Virus record (IMG/VR): IMGVR_UViG_3300021962_000068 | Coordinates: 16,738 to 80,737 of that record | Reading direction: 5' to 3' (one strand) | From: a virus | DNA: 64,000 bases | Shown: piece by piece, positions 18,101-26,339 of the stretch | Position numbering within the stretch: position 1 is the stretch's first letter | Layout: every line of letters begins with the position of its first letter | Position numbers and translations under genes: made by a program | Notes under the pieces: model-generated | Seen by the model: the letters and a program-made list of their open reading frames with translations, nothing else | What the model was told of the DNA's origin: nothing | Database searches by the model: none

Positions 18101-20848
18101 ATACCAGTGAATACGACCTGTACCATCCTGTTGCATCCAAGCTGAGTTACCGCTGGCTGTAGTGCGGTTAATGTAGTTATCGACGGTTGTTGTACCGGTA
18201 ACAGATAACGTACTAGAGAAAGATCCTGTTGTTGCGTTAACCGTACCGCCAGATTGGTTGGTAGCGGTAGTGGCTGTCGTGGCGTTGCCGCTCAAGCTCG
18301 CAGTAATAGTTCCTGCCGAGAAATTTCCTGATGCGTCACGCGCCACAACCTTGGAGGCTGTGTTGGCCGAGGTTGCATCTACAGCAATTGTTGGGCTCCA
18401 ACCTTCACCTGCTGTACCAGTAACTAAAATATAACTACCGGCGGTATTACCAGCAACATAGTTACCAGTTGTGTCTGTACCTAATGCAACTGAGTTAGCT
18501 GCTACTGTAGCAGTTAATGTTACGTTAGCACTACCGTCAATAGATACGCTACCTGTTAGGTCACCGCCTAAAGTGATTGTACGACCAGTGGCCCAAGCAT
18601 TTGCTGTACTTGCATTACCAATTAAATCACCGCGGAAATTAGTAGCTTGAATGTCTCCCAATGTTCCACTGAATACTTCAGATGAATTAGTTGCATCAGG
18701 TATGAATGTTAAGTAACCTGTACTATCATCAAATCCAAAGAAGCCGACTTTAGCTGCTGTACCATTGTGCCAACGGAATTCAACACCGCGATCTTTGTTA
18801 TCATCAACTGTTGGAGCAGTATCGCCTCCTAATGTTAATATTGGGTCGTCTAATGTAACTATTGTACTATTAACTGTAGTTGTTGTGCCATTAACTGTTA
18901 GGTTACCACCAACTGCTAGTTCACCTGCAATAGTAACCTTACCAGCACTATCAATTCGCACTCGCTCAGTCGGCGTACTAGCACCATCAGCGGTGGTAGA
19001 GAATACCAACCGTCCCGGCATATCGTTTGTGCCGGGGGTGCCGTCTACTTCAGCCTCAATCCTTGCTGCACGAACAAAAGACGTTCCATCAGAACCTTGA
19101 AAATCCAACAATCCCAAGCGGTCATTAATGGCAACAATACCGCCTGTTTGAGTCCCAACAGTACCAGACTTGGATTTTGCAAATACGATTCCGCCAGCAA
19201 CAGATGTTCCGCTTGTTGACCAATTTGAGATAGCAAAAGTTGAATTGTTTGCACCAGAAGTAGAGGCGTATTGAAGTCTTGTTGATGCAGCCGTTCCTGT
19301 TTGTGGACTGATAACATCAAAAGTGGTGGTGTTGCCAAAAATAGTATTTCCTGATGAGTCAATCACAACCGGGGTCGAATCAGGGTTCGCTGAATCTTCA
19401 ACCACCAGCGCATTACCAGCACCAGTCTGGGTGATTCGCAGCGCGTCGGATGAGCTATTGACACCGATTGCAACATTGCCAGCAATCGCATTGGCATCTT
19501 GATATGCCAGATTTCCAAGATACTGGTTCAGCGGGATTTCGTTTGGTGCGGTGCCGAGGTCGTATTGGCTAACTACAAGGTACTGAGTTCCGCCGACTGT
19601 TTCGCTGATCGTGCCATCCACCACCAGCTTGGAACTGTTGGTGTTTATGGTGCTTGTGCCGTCACGCACGAACACTGTGCCAGAGGAGTCAATGCGAATT
19701 CTCTCGGTCGGCGTATTCGCGCCATCAGCGGTTGTACTGAATACAAGCCTTCCCGGCATATCGTTCGTGCCGGGGGTGCCGTCTACGGCTGCTTGGATTG
19801 CCGCCCCGTATGCGTAGGTTGCGCCATCGTCACCAAGAAAACTCAACTGCCCAAGAACATCGTTGTTTTGAACAATGCCGGTGCCGTTTATGGTCGTTGC
19901 TCGTGATTTATAAAATAACGTCGGAGCCGACGACACATCATTGCTAAATCTTGCTTGTACAAATCCAGAAGTGCTTCCAGACGTACCTAAAATCTGAAAA
20001 GAGTTGGTTACTCCATTAAGAATGGAGTTTGCAGAAGTAAAACCAATAACAACTTTTCCGTTTCCATCAATCACAACCGGCGTCGAATCAGGATTCGCTG
20101 AATCCTCCACCATCAGCGCATTGCCTGTCCCGGTTTGGGTGATCCGCAGGGCGTCGCTGCTGGAGTTGACGCTGATAACAGAGGGGCCTTCCGTATTTAA
20201 TGTAGTAAACGAGCCAGTTGATGGAGTTATAGCCCCAATAGGTGTAGAATTAATTGAAGCAGCACTAAAAGATCCACTTAAATTTAAAGTATTTGACCAG
20301 GTAGCGTCTATACCGTTAGTAGTTAGTACTTCACCTGCGTGATTAGTCCTGTCTGGAACAAAGTCGTAACCATCAATTGTAGTAGTAACATTTCTCCAAT
20401 TTAATATTTCGATCAAATCATCTAAATTTGCAGGAGATGTTAGTACCACTGTATCATTAACTATGCTAAAATCATTATTAGTTAATTTAATTCCATTTAA
20501 ATATACGTCAACAGTACTACTAGGGCTAGGCACACTAAAAGTGGTCTGGCTAGCTGTAGCAGTATATGCATATTTAGTATATATTGCATATGCATACAAT
20601 GAATCATTATTTACCCAGCTTGCAGTAGTACCGTCAGTAGACAGTACTTTGCCACTATTATTAGTTTGGTCTGGTAAAAAAGCCTCAGTCTGACTAATAC
20701 TTGGAAAATAGTTAAGTGTATTAGTATTAGTTCTAAAATATAGTTTACCATCATTATAATTTATAGCTAATTCACCGTATTCTAAATTATTAGGATCTGG
20801 CTCTAATCCACTAACACTAGATTTTTTTAGTTTAATAACTGTTGACAT
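15131..20848 (-). CDS. Giant tail fibre protein with beta-propeller-like repeats
   Basis: This 1905-residue fibre protein starts with a short conserved anchor (VIKLKKSS...YGELAIN...KLYFRTN) shared with the next upstream fibre gene, probably for attachment to the tail tip. Repeated fibre modules follow: two copies of a LRITQTGxGNAL-VEDSANPDSTPVVID unit, two of DGTPGTNDMPGRLVFSTT, and a GLDADTLDGQQGSYY unit. Between about residues 1384 and 1648 there are about five ~45-residue repeats of the type SSDGTKMYIVGNSGNDITQY, which look like beta-propeller blades. The C terminus is a serine/glycine/threonine-rich domain. The middle of the gene looks richer in GC than its ends, indicating mosaic origin. 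Confidence 0.85.
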   Translation of the reverse strand: MSTVIKLKKSSVSGLEPDPNNLEYGELAINYNDGKLYFRTNTNTLNYFPSISQTEAFLPDQTNNSGKVLSTDGTTASWVNNDSLYAYAIYTKYAYTATASQTTFSVPSPSSTVDVYLNGIKLTNNDFSIVNDTVVLTSPANLDDLIEILNWRNVTTTIDGYDFVPDRTNHAGEVLTTNGIDATWSNTLNLSGSFSAASINSTPIGAITPSTGSFTTLNTEGPSVISVNSSSDALRITQTGTGNALMVEDSANPDSTPVVIDGNGKVVIGFTSANSILNGVTNSFQILGTSGSTSGFVQARFSNDVSSAPTLFYKSRATTINGTGIVQNNDVLGQLSFLGDDGATYAYGAAIQAAVDGTPGTNDMPGRLVFSTTADGANTPTERIRIDSSGTVFVRDGTSTINTNSSKLVVDGTISETVGGTQYLVVSQYDLGTAPNEIPLNQYLGNLAYQDANAIAGNVAIGVNSSSDALRITQTGAGNALVVEDSANPDSTPVVIDSSGNTIFGNTTTFDVISPQTGTAASTRLQYASTSGANNSTFAISNWSTSGTSVAGGIVFAKSKSGTVGTQTGGIVAINDRLGLLDFQGSDGTSFVRAARIEAEVDGTPGTNDMPGRLVFSTTADGASTPTERVRIDSAGKVTIAGELAVGGNLTVNGTTTTVNSTIVTLDDPILTLGGDTAPTVDDNKDRGVEFRWHNGTAAKVGFFGFDDSTGYLTFIPDATNSSEVFSGTLGDIQATNFRGDLIGNASTANAWATGRTITLGGDLTGSVSIDGSANVTLTATVAANSVALGTDTTGNYVAGNTAGSYILVTGTAGEGWSPTIAVDATSANTASKVVARDASGNFSAGTITASLSGNATTATTATNQSGGTVNATTGSFSSTLSVTGTTTVDNYINRTTASGNSAWMQQDGTGRIHWYWNTFGGNSPTFTNGNEDAAAASLTANNGGAGGAFFTRSASGVGKSAGDPITWTTTLYADLNTFSYKGNTVLRSDNYNSYAPTLTGTGASGTWGISITGNAATATTASATSATLTRGSYLTGSNFNGSAATTWAVDATTTATASKVVARDANGYIYAVYFTAAGTFPLPANALASGMGTFTGTNGTDSFGRGYTPAAAAALLSGQSMNIAGNASTVTNGVYTNTTQTISGVTTFTNGLIASNESADGTIPTLTKFGRSASQYVSFYGNASGNRLISVSTSSNPKEFSILVTDSVTTGSFDFSRAGVLSATTFSGSLSGNATTATNIDGYSGTYWTSNNDGSGSGLDADTLDGQQGSYYQPASTAVTTTTIANWTLNPKFATSIGFGNDDAILYYNDSTNETLTNYWSAKDGFEIRGDSGNTNNVVLKTGNLYLGQNGYVAGKLGVAGQIDAGSLSVIGAQGSIEAATGIESWYVSDNFSVAADESEPRDLAFSSDGTKMYIVGNSGNDITQYTLSTAWSVSTAGSPVVFSIASQEGSPYGLDFKPDGTEMYVAGTTGDNIYQYTLSSAWDITSASYTRTFTVTSQESDPNAVYFKPDGTKMYVIGTSGDDVNEYNLSTAWDISTATYSTVYSISAYETGPQALSFSSDGTKFWVAGTTYNRIAEFTMSTPWSVATASFNDYVNLYYVQPDETTLYTIGGMSGLYVNEAVGKAWVSDYNTDRVFELTINSATTKFTGNKFSVESQLCSIKNSLIVNRNLKVNGEIRQLGAAYFGAAYAPTFNGQSGSSTLSVGTSTSSGAFNIATGLSSGVFTLGGTATTGTMTIDRSASAHTLNIATGANASGVTKTINIGGSGASGSITNINIGSSVSGSTGTVNIYSNTAITGAVTATGGFTEGVAGLASSGTLSLLSSLGTIVYVYAAGTITFTDNLSTGQSVTLRLTGGSTYTINWPTITWVTSAGNTAPTLTADDTLIFWKIGSTLFGAYVGSAA
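15905..16695 (-). repeat. Tandem ~45-residue beta-propeller-like repeats in fibre gene
   Basis: Within the giant fibre gene about five degenerate repeats each carry the pattern F-x-DGT-K/E-M-Y-V-x-G-T-x-x-D-x-I-x-x-Y-x-L-S-x-A-W. This resembles NHL/YVTN-type propeller blades. The unit would form a compact carbohydrate- or protein-binding disc within an otherwise elongated fibre. Confidence 0.6.
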
Positions 20849-20901
20849 ATTTTTTCCTAAAAAGGTAGTATAAACAGCCTAAAAAGACTGCTAATAAAAA
20901 A

Positions 20902-22662
20902 TCAGAATGTGCCGCCATCAACAGTATTTGACCAGTAGGGGTTACCTGTTGAATCTTGATATAATATACTACCATTAATGGTAGAACCAGCAGTAATACC
21001 AAGAGCACTAGTGCCATTGCCATATAATAAACCGCGGGCAGTAACTGAAGTTAAACCGGTTCCGCCATATGGTACACCAACTGTATTTGCGTTCCAAGTA
21101 CCTTGTGTAACAGTACCTAGAGTTACAATAGTAGCCTGACCAGCATAAGTATTAGCAATATCTATGGAGTCGGCATTAATTGTAATTCTATTTGCAGTAC
21201 CACCTACAGCTAGTACTCCATTTGTTAAGGTTAAACCTGCACCACTTACTGTAGACTTTAGTTGAAGTTGATCAGTAGATATTTCAATACCGCCAGTTGC
21301 AGATACTCCTATATCTAATACACCATCAGTTAAGCTTAAACCTGCACCAGCTACTGTAGATTTAAGCTGAAGTGCATCACTAACTATTTCAATTCCGCCA
21401 GTTGCAGCTACTTGTACGTCAAGAGTATTTCCAGTTTTGGTAAGTGCTGCGCCTGCAACAATTTGACCCGCACCAGAAAATTGAGTAAATATTAAACTAT
21501 CGGTACCAACGGTTAGAGGTGCATCAGAAGTAATAACATAACCATTATCACCATTTAAAGTACCTTGTTCAACAAATAAGAATAGTCCTGGAGATACTTC
21601 GTTTGGTTCGTCAGCATCAGAACTACGAGACCACGCACCTGCTGCAACAACGTAAATACCATTTTGTGAAGTAGTAGTCTGATCTTTAACTAAAACTCGG
21701 TCACCAACAATTAATTCTACAGCATCAATAGTTTGTGTACCTGATAGGGTAATATTTGCTGTTGTTGCTGCACGAACAGATTGTTTAACATCTAGACCTG
21801 CACGAGCTGCATCAACATAAGCTTTTGTTGCAGCATCTTGAGCATCTGTAGGATCCGCAAGACCAGTAATCCTATTAGAACCCATTGCTAAATTATTAGT
21901 TAAAGATATACCTGCAAAAGTTGGTGTAGAACTAGAATCAATATCTATTGTAACAGTATTATTACTTACAGTAGAAACAATACTAGCACCTCCAACAAAT
22001 GTTAATGTATCTGTTAATAAAGCAACAGCATCAGTACCTGTATCACCAGCAATATTTAAATTAGAAGCAACAGAAGCTGTAGATGCTGCTGTTACTTGTC
22101 CCTGCTCATTAATTGTCAGTACAGGAATAGCAGTTGCAGAACCATAAGTAGCAGCATTAACGCCTGTAGCAGTGATAGAAATTGTAGAAGTATTAGCATT
22201 ATCATCTATAGCTACTGTAATTCCTGTACCAGCAGTTATAGCTCCACCGACTGTATCGTAAATATATTCGGCAATAGAAGTTGCACTATCGTCAATATAA
22301 AGATTACTAATTACAGTTTTACCTACTCCATTCGGTGTAATATTTAAATTACCATTAGTATCTGTTGTAGAGATAGTATTGCCGTTTAATTGTAAATTAT
22401 CAATCAATAAGTTATCAATTTTTGAATAACTATCAACTATAATCGCCGCACTAGCTGTTAGTGTTCCTGGCGTATGATTTAAATAGTCAGTATATAGTTT
22501 ACCACCAATTGCTGCAATATTATCTGCTTCGCCAGGGGTAGTCTCAGTACCATAACCTATATATAATTTATTAGAAGCCCATGAATAGGCTAACTCACCA
22601 GATGCTAAAGTATTAGGCGCTACCGTAGTACCTGATTTTTTGATTTTAATAACAGAAGCCAT
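20902..22662 (-). CDS. Tail fibre protein
   Basis: This 586-residue fibre protein shares the N-terminal anchor pattern (VIKIKKSGT...SGELAYSW...KLYIG) with the giant fibre encoded next. The central part has the widely distributed phage fibre segment ATKAYVDAARAGLDVK, followed by TANITLSGTQTIDAV and VGDRVLVKDQTTTSQNGIYV. Repeated GGIEI-S-D-x-LQLKSTV-GAGL units follow (two close copies). The C-terminal sequence ends in a glycine/threonine-rich tip. It is likely part of the adsorption apparatus, and the shared N terminus suggests both fibres dock on the same tail site. Confidence 0.82.
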   Translation of the reverse strand: MASVIKIKKSGTTVAPNTLASGELAYSWASNKLYIGYGTETTPGEADNIAAIGGKLYTDYLNHTPGTLTASAAIIVDSYSKIDNLLIDNLQLNGNTISTTDTNGNLNITPNGVGKTVISNLYIDDSATSIAEYIYDTVGGAITAGTGITVAIDDNANTSTISITATGVNAATYGSATAIPVLTINEQGQVTAASTASVASNLNIAGDTGTDAVALLTDTLTFVGGASIVSTVSNNTVTIDIDSSSTPTFAGISLTNNLAMGSNRITGLADPTDAQDAATKAYVDAARAGLDVKQSVRAATTANITLSGTQTIDAVELIVGDRVLVKDQTTTSQNGIYVVAAGAWSRSSDADEPNEVSPGLFLFVEQGTLNGDNGYVITSDAPLTVGTDSLIFTQFSGAGQIVAGAALTKTGNTLDVQVAATGGIEIVSDALQLKSTVAGAGLSLTDGVLDIGVSATGGIEISTDQLQLKSTVSGAGLTLTNGVLAVGGTANRITINADSIDIANTYAGQATIVTLGTVTQGTWNANTVGVPYGGTGLTSVTARGLLYGNGTSALGITAGSTINGSILYQDSTGNPYWSNTVDGGTF

Positions 22663-22675
22663 TTTTTCCCCTTAG

Positions 22676-23041
22676 TTAGAAAAAGCCTGCGCTAATTATT
22701 TGTTCTTGTAAATTATTAGTCGCTGCCCAGGTATCACTTGATGAGTTATAAATAAGTGTAGCGCCATTAACTAACTGTGATAGATCAGCACTTAGTATTT
22801 TTGTGGCTGATGTATTAGTAGCTGTCCATTTACTAGTATTATTACTATATAAAAGAGTTGAACCATCACTAATTTGTGATATATCAATATCTAAAGCAGT
22901 ATTTATAGTATTAATTCCTCTGGGCCCCATTGCACCAGATAGAATTATTTTATCAGTTGTACCGGTACTAACAATAACTGTATTAGTACTATCGACTATA
23001 ATATTATTATTTACAGTATTGTCTACTACAATAGCACTCAT
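22676..23041 (-). CDS. Small tail-fibre-associated structural protein
   Basis: This 121-residue protein is rich in Asn, Thr, Ser, Val and Ile. It has an N-terminal beta-rich part with a GAMGPRGINT collagen-like short stretch, then two similar units (SQISDGSTLLYSNNTSKWTA and SQLVNGATLIYNSSSDTWAA). This duplicated unit, also common in long fibres, supports a fibre-like structural role. It overlaps the upstream gene's stop by four bases. No enzyme motif is present. Confidence 0.65.
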   Translation of the reverse strand: MSAIVVDNTVNNNIIVDSTNTVIVSTGTTDKIILSGAMGPRGINTINTALDIDISQISDGSTLLYSNNTSKWTATNTSATKILSADLSQLVNGATLIYNSSSDTWAATNNLQEQIISAGFF

Positions 23042-23631
23042 CTTGTCACCTCTTTTTCAAGTACTATGACTCCACCAGCTAAGTTTGTTACATCATTAGT
23101 AACAGTATTAATTAACTCTAGGTCATAAACTGCAGAATTAAAATCAAAATCTTCAGTTACGGTATCTTGAATAACAATAGTTATTGTAGAATAAGCCTGA
23201 TCTATCTCAACCCCACCATTAGCAGTAGTAAGGCTATATAAAACAGCGTCAGATTTAAGTTTAGATCTAATCTGCATTCTACCAGTAAGATTTGCTAAAT
23301 TAACTGGTTGGTTAAATTCGACTACACCGCCCGAGGTATAAGCGGTGTATCCTAAAGAATTTATTTGATTTATAGTTATTGTATCTGCAGTAGCATTGGT
23401 AACAATATGATAAGTATCGTTACTATTAATCTCTTTCATACCAGATACATTTGTTACTTTTACCCTCCATCCCACAGGAATATTATGAGACGGAGCTGTT
23501 ATAACTATAGGGGCACTTTTGGCAATATTTGTAATGGGTACATATACTTTTGTACTTGATTCCCACCTTAAAACTTGCCTATAAGTACTGCCTTGAACTA
23601 TAGTTAAATTTAATTTAACTGGTGAAGTCAT
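23038..23631 (-). CDS. Phage structural protein, fibre-proximal
   Basis: This 197-residue protein has a beta-rich N-terminal half beginning VKLNLTIVQGSTYRQVLRW. The QGSTY...LRW opening followed by a T-rich beta domain with a repeated turn pattern is, in my experience, shared with conserved proteins encoded among tail genes of many phages. It is overlapped by the coiled-coil gene upstream and the small fibre gene downstream. It is probably a virion protein at the tail tip; the function is not known. Confidence 0.6.
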   Translation of the reverse strand: MTSPVKLNLTIVQGSTYRQVLRWESSTKVYVPITNIAKSAPIVITAPSHNIPVGWRVKVTNVSGMKEINSNDTYHIVTNATADTITINQINSLGYTAYTSGGVVEFNQPVNLANLTGRMQIRSKLKSDAVLYSLTTANGGVEIDQAYSTITIVIQDTVTEDFDFNSAVYDLELINTVTNDVTNLAGGVIVLEKEVTR

Positions 23632-23977
23632 CTGGATTTTCCTTAAAATCTTTATGCTTATTAAGTAAGCTCTGCAATCTAGATACCTCTGAACTGAGAT
23701 TGAATACTTGATGATGCAATTCGTTATTTTCTATGGATAAATTTCTTAATTCTTTATTAAGAGTAATTATCTCTAATTGCAACTTATTTAATTCTTCAGC
23801 CAGTAATCTATTTTGTTGACCTACTCTGTCAAGTTCTGTATGCATTAAACTTACAACAGAGTTTTCTGCTGAAGTTATCACCCAGTGTTTTATTAGTTTT
23901 TGAATACCAAGAACAATACCGCCTAAAGCAATAATTCCTGCGGTAATCTCTGTTGCAAAAGAGGTTGCATTATCCAT
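23615..23977 (-). CDS. Membrane-anchored coiled-coil protein (spanin-like or tail accessory)
   Basis: This 120-residue protein has one N-terminal hydrophobic segment (ITAGIIALGGIVLGI, ~11-25) followed by a basic residue cluster, then a long heptad-repeat region (LLAEELNKLQLEIITLNKEL onward) to near the C terminus. This N-in membrane anchor plus periplasmic coiled coil is the architecture of inner-membrane spanins, but no outer-membrane lipoprotein partner is visible and the gene lies among fibres rather than next to the lysis genes. It is the first gene of a transcript with its own promoter and leader hairpin. Confidence 0.6.
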   Translation of the reverse strand: MDNATSFATEITAGIIALGGIVLGIQKLIKHWVITSAENSVVSLMHTELDRVGQQNRLLAEELNKLQLEIITLNKELRNLSIENNELHHQVFNLSSEVSRLQSLLNKHKDFKENPDDFTS

Positions 23978-24029
23978 AAAATCCTCGGTCTTACAGCTGT
24001 ATACCCAGTAGAGTATACTATTAAGTTAC

Positions 24030-24065
24030 AAAAGTACGCAAAGATAAAAATCCATGCGTACTTTT
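24030..24065. other. Stem-loop in the leader after a leftward promoter
   Basis: An 11-bp perfect stem, AAAAGTACGCA (24030-24040) and TGCGTACTTTT (24055-24065), encloses a 14-base loop. It begins about six bases after the predicted leftward start (~24071), so nascent RNA folds at once. It could be a bidirectional terminator, an attenuator or an mRNA-stabilising 5' hairpin. Confidence 0.7.
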
Positions 24066-24077
24066 TGATGTTAGTCT

Positions 24078-24106
24078 ATTATATCACAAAAGGTATGTTT
24101 GTGCAA
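24078..24106 (-). promoter_or_regulatory. Leftward sigma70 promoter upstream of coiled-coil and fibre genes
   Basis: On the minus strand TTGCAC (complement of 24101-24106) and TATAAT (24078-24083) are spaced by 17 bp, with an extended -10 TGA. The context TTTTGTGATATAAT resembles the two other leftward promoters of this phage. It drives the genes from 23977 leftward. Confidence 0.85.
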
Positions 24107-24110
24107 GTTG

Positions 24111-24131
24111 AAAAAATAGAAACCCTATTTT
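24111..24131 (-). terminator. AT-rich terminator after the 24151-24495 gene
   Basis: The minus strand reads AAAATAG-GGTTT-CTATTTTTT: a 7-bp stem with a 5-base loop followed by more T. It lies 20 bases after the stop of the upstream gene and just ahead of the next promoter. The stem is AT-rich, so it may be weak. Confidence 0.55.
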
Positions 24132-24150
24132 AGTATATTTTATGTTTTTA

Positions 24151-24495
24151 TTAGTTTTCACTACTACCTATATCAATTGGTTTATAATTATCACGATTTT
24201 CTGCTGTTTGCATATAAAGTGAATATAGTAATTGATATAAATAAGTTTGACCTACTATAACTCCAGTTTTTTCACCAGTTTGTGGATCACGTAATTCAAT
24301 CCCATCTTGCGGATTAAAATATGCTGTTACAGAGCCAGCATCTGTACTAATAATTTTTTCATTTATACTTACAGCATCTTCTTCTATAAATAGTGCTGTT
24401 TTAGGTAGAGAAGAATGTGCTGGATTATCTATAATTACTTTTTTTGCACGTCGCCAACTAGTTCCTGTACCCGTTATTTCTTTATAGTTTGCCAT
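24151..24495 (-). CDS. Conserved phage structural/accessory protein
   Basis: This 114-residue protein has the readable core SWRRAKKVIIDNP, then ALFIEEDAV and a C-terminal GQTYLYQLLYSLYMQTAENRD. The composition suggests a compact alpha/beta fold with no membrane segment. It ends the transcription unit that carries the large collagen-containing fibre, and a terminator and new promoter follow. A tail-associated role is likely from position; I do not recognise the family. Confidence 0.55.
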   Translation of the reverse strand: MANYKEITGTGTSWRRAKKVIIDNPAHSSLPKTALFIEEDAVSINEKIISTDAGSVTAYFNPQDGIELRDPQTGEKTGVIVGQTYLYQLLYSLYMQTAENRDNYKPIDIGSSEN

Positions 24496-24503
24496 TGTTT
24501 TCC

Positions 24504-26339
24504 TTATAGATATTGGTTATAAAAAATTTCAGTATATTGTATTTGATTTCCTTCTAATACAAATCTAAGTTGGAAGTCATATGCTTGAGAAGTTGCCACT
24601 ATAGGAGGACGTACTTGAGTCTCTGGACTAGCACCATTATTTGCACCAACAGTAACTGGACTCAAAGCTCCACCTGTCCACCCACTCCAAGGCCCCCCTA
24701 CTTGTCTCAGATTATACTGAGTATCAAAAGTTCTGCTTGTTGGCCAAACCTGAGTACTAGTAATTGTAGCATAAATAGTTCTGGTAACTCCAGGTGCGTT
24801 AGTTCCAGCTACCCTTGCACTTACCCCTGTTACAGATACGGTTGCACTATTATTTAAACTTTGACTGGTTGTGCTCGTCCAACCAGTTCCTTGATAGGTA
24901 ATTTGAAAATCTATATTTTGAGGATTGTCTCCGGGGTCGCTTCTAAAATAAACGCTATTACCTGTCCAAAATGCTGGTATACTAATATCATTAGCGGATC
25001 CATTATAAATTGTGGTACTCCAAGTTGAAGTGCCACTAGCACGTTGTTGCCAAAATACTTGAATTGTGCGATCAAGAGGGTATGCAGCTACACTGGTTAC
25101 ATATGCTGCTAGTGCATCGTTATTAGCTGCATAAATAGGAGCACCATTTTGTATAGTTAGAGTATTGGCCCAAAAAGCAGTTCCACTAGTGCTATTAAGA
25201 CGAAAAGTCCAAGTGGTAGTTTCATCGGCTTCAGTTGAACTGTCTTGTTTTGCACTAAAGTAGGTAGTAAGATAGTTACTTGTTAGCTCTACTTCACCAG
25301 TAGTTGTAATACCAGTTCCGTCTAGGTAAATTATCCAATCAGCAGTAAGAGCAGTGCCAGTAATACTATAAAATATTGAGGCAGCTCCGTGCGGAACATA
25401 TTCACTTAAAATTTCGCGTAGCGTATACTCACTTTCTCTTATAGTAGTAGGCGACCATGCAACTGCTACTACAGGCATACGATAGAGTGTAATACTTGGA
25501 CTAGTACCTAGGAGAGCTCCACCAGCGTTATCTAATCTAAATTTTACAAGTACACTTTTATCTATACTAATTGTATTAGTACCGTCCCAGTTTGTTGATC
25601 TAACTGTTAATTGAACTTGTCCTCCACTACCTGTAATTGTTCCGGTTAAGCTAGTGGGTGCATCAATATCAGCACTGGTTAATGTAGCACCGCTAGTATC
25701 TGTGTATACTTCATAGTAAATTGTAGCACCGTCTAAACCACTATATGTCATGGTAACAACACTGGCTCTGTAAGCAGTATCTAAATTTGCATAACGATAT
25801 ATTGTGTCGCGGCTTAGGGTAGGAGTAGTAGTAGTGTACTTATCTGTTACAGTAACTTGATTTGTAGTACCTACTGCATTAGTTCTAGCACTATCGCTAT
25901 AAAATGTTACATCAAAAGTTCCTGGTCCTTCGTAATTACTGTCTAAAACGGGGCTAAATGTGGCAGTTGGCCAAACGCCTAAATAGCTTTCATAGTCTAT
26001 TTGTCCTTGATAAATATTAAAATCTGAATTATCAAGATTATTATAGTTAGTAAGTTTCCAATAAAGTATAGGATAAAGATTTGGATTTGCGTCCGTAATA
26101 GTAATAGTTATGGTACTTTGTTCCTGTACAGTAGAGGGAGTTAGTGTTGCAGTAACATTTGTAACTAGGGTTTTACCTCGCAAATCATTCATGCTTATTT
26201 GACCACTGCTGGGCACGCCGGTTGTGCCGGCAGGCACATAAGCGCCGCCGGCATAGTATTCATTTAAGCCAATAGGATTGGAACCACCAAATTCAGCCTG
26301 AATATCGGTCATAGCAATAGTTCCGGTTGGAGTAGTCAT
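24504..26339 (-). CDS. Tail/fibre structural protein with Ig-like repeats
   Basis: This 611-residue protein is rich in Thr, Ser and Tyr. It has an N-terminal segment (TGTIAMTDIQAEFGGSNPIG...ISMNDLRGKT) that occurs at the start of many phage tail proteins. Several immunoglobulin-like beta domains of ~100 residues follow (for example LTPSTVQEQSTITITITDA). It overlaps the start-side neighbour by four bases. It probably decorates the tail tip or a fibre. No enzymatic motif is seen. Confidence 0.75.
   Translation of the reverse strand: MTTPTGTIAMTDIQAEFGGSNPIGLNEYYAGGAYVPAGTTGVPSSGQISMNDLRGKTLVTNVTATLTPSTVQEQSTITITITDANPNLYPILYWKLTNYNNLDNSDFNIYQGQIDYESYLGVWPTATFSPVLDSNYEGPGTFDVTFYSDSARTNAVGTTNQVTVTDKYTTTTPTLSRDTIYRYANLDTAYRASVVTMTYSGLDGATIYYEVYTDTSGATLTSADIDAPTSLTGTITGSGGQVQLTVRSTNWDGTNTISIDKSVLVKFRLDNAGGALLGTSPSITLYRMPVVAVAWSPTTIRESEYTLREILSEYVPHGAASIFYSITGTALTADWIIYLDGTGITTTGEVELTSNYLTTYFSAKQDSSTEADETTTWTFRLNSTSGTAFWANTLTIQNGAPIYAANNDALAAYVTSVAAYPLDRTIQVFWQQRASGTSTWSTTIYNGSANDISIPAFWTGNSVYFRSDPGDNPQNIDFQITYQGTGWTSTTSQSLNNSATVSVTGVSARVAGTNAPGVTRTIYATITSTQVWPTSRTFDTQYNLRQVGGPWSGWTGGALSPVTVGANNGASPETQVRPPIVATSQAYDFQLRFVLEGNQIQYTEIFYNQYL

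Noticed and set aside
18950-20170. Repeats in fibre genes as a CRISPR array or mobile element
   Set aside because: They are in-frame protein modules of unequal spacing with no spacers, inverted ends or transposase.
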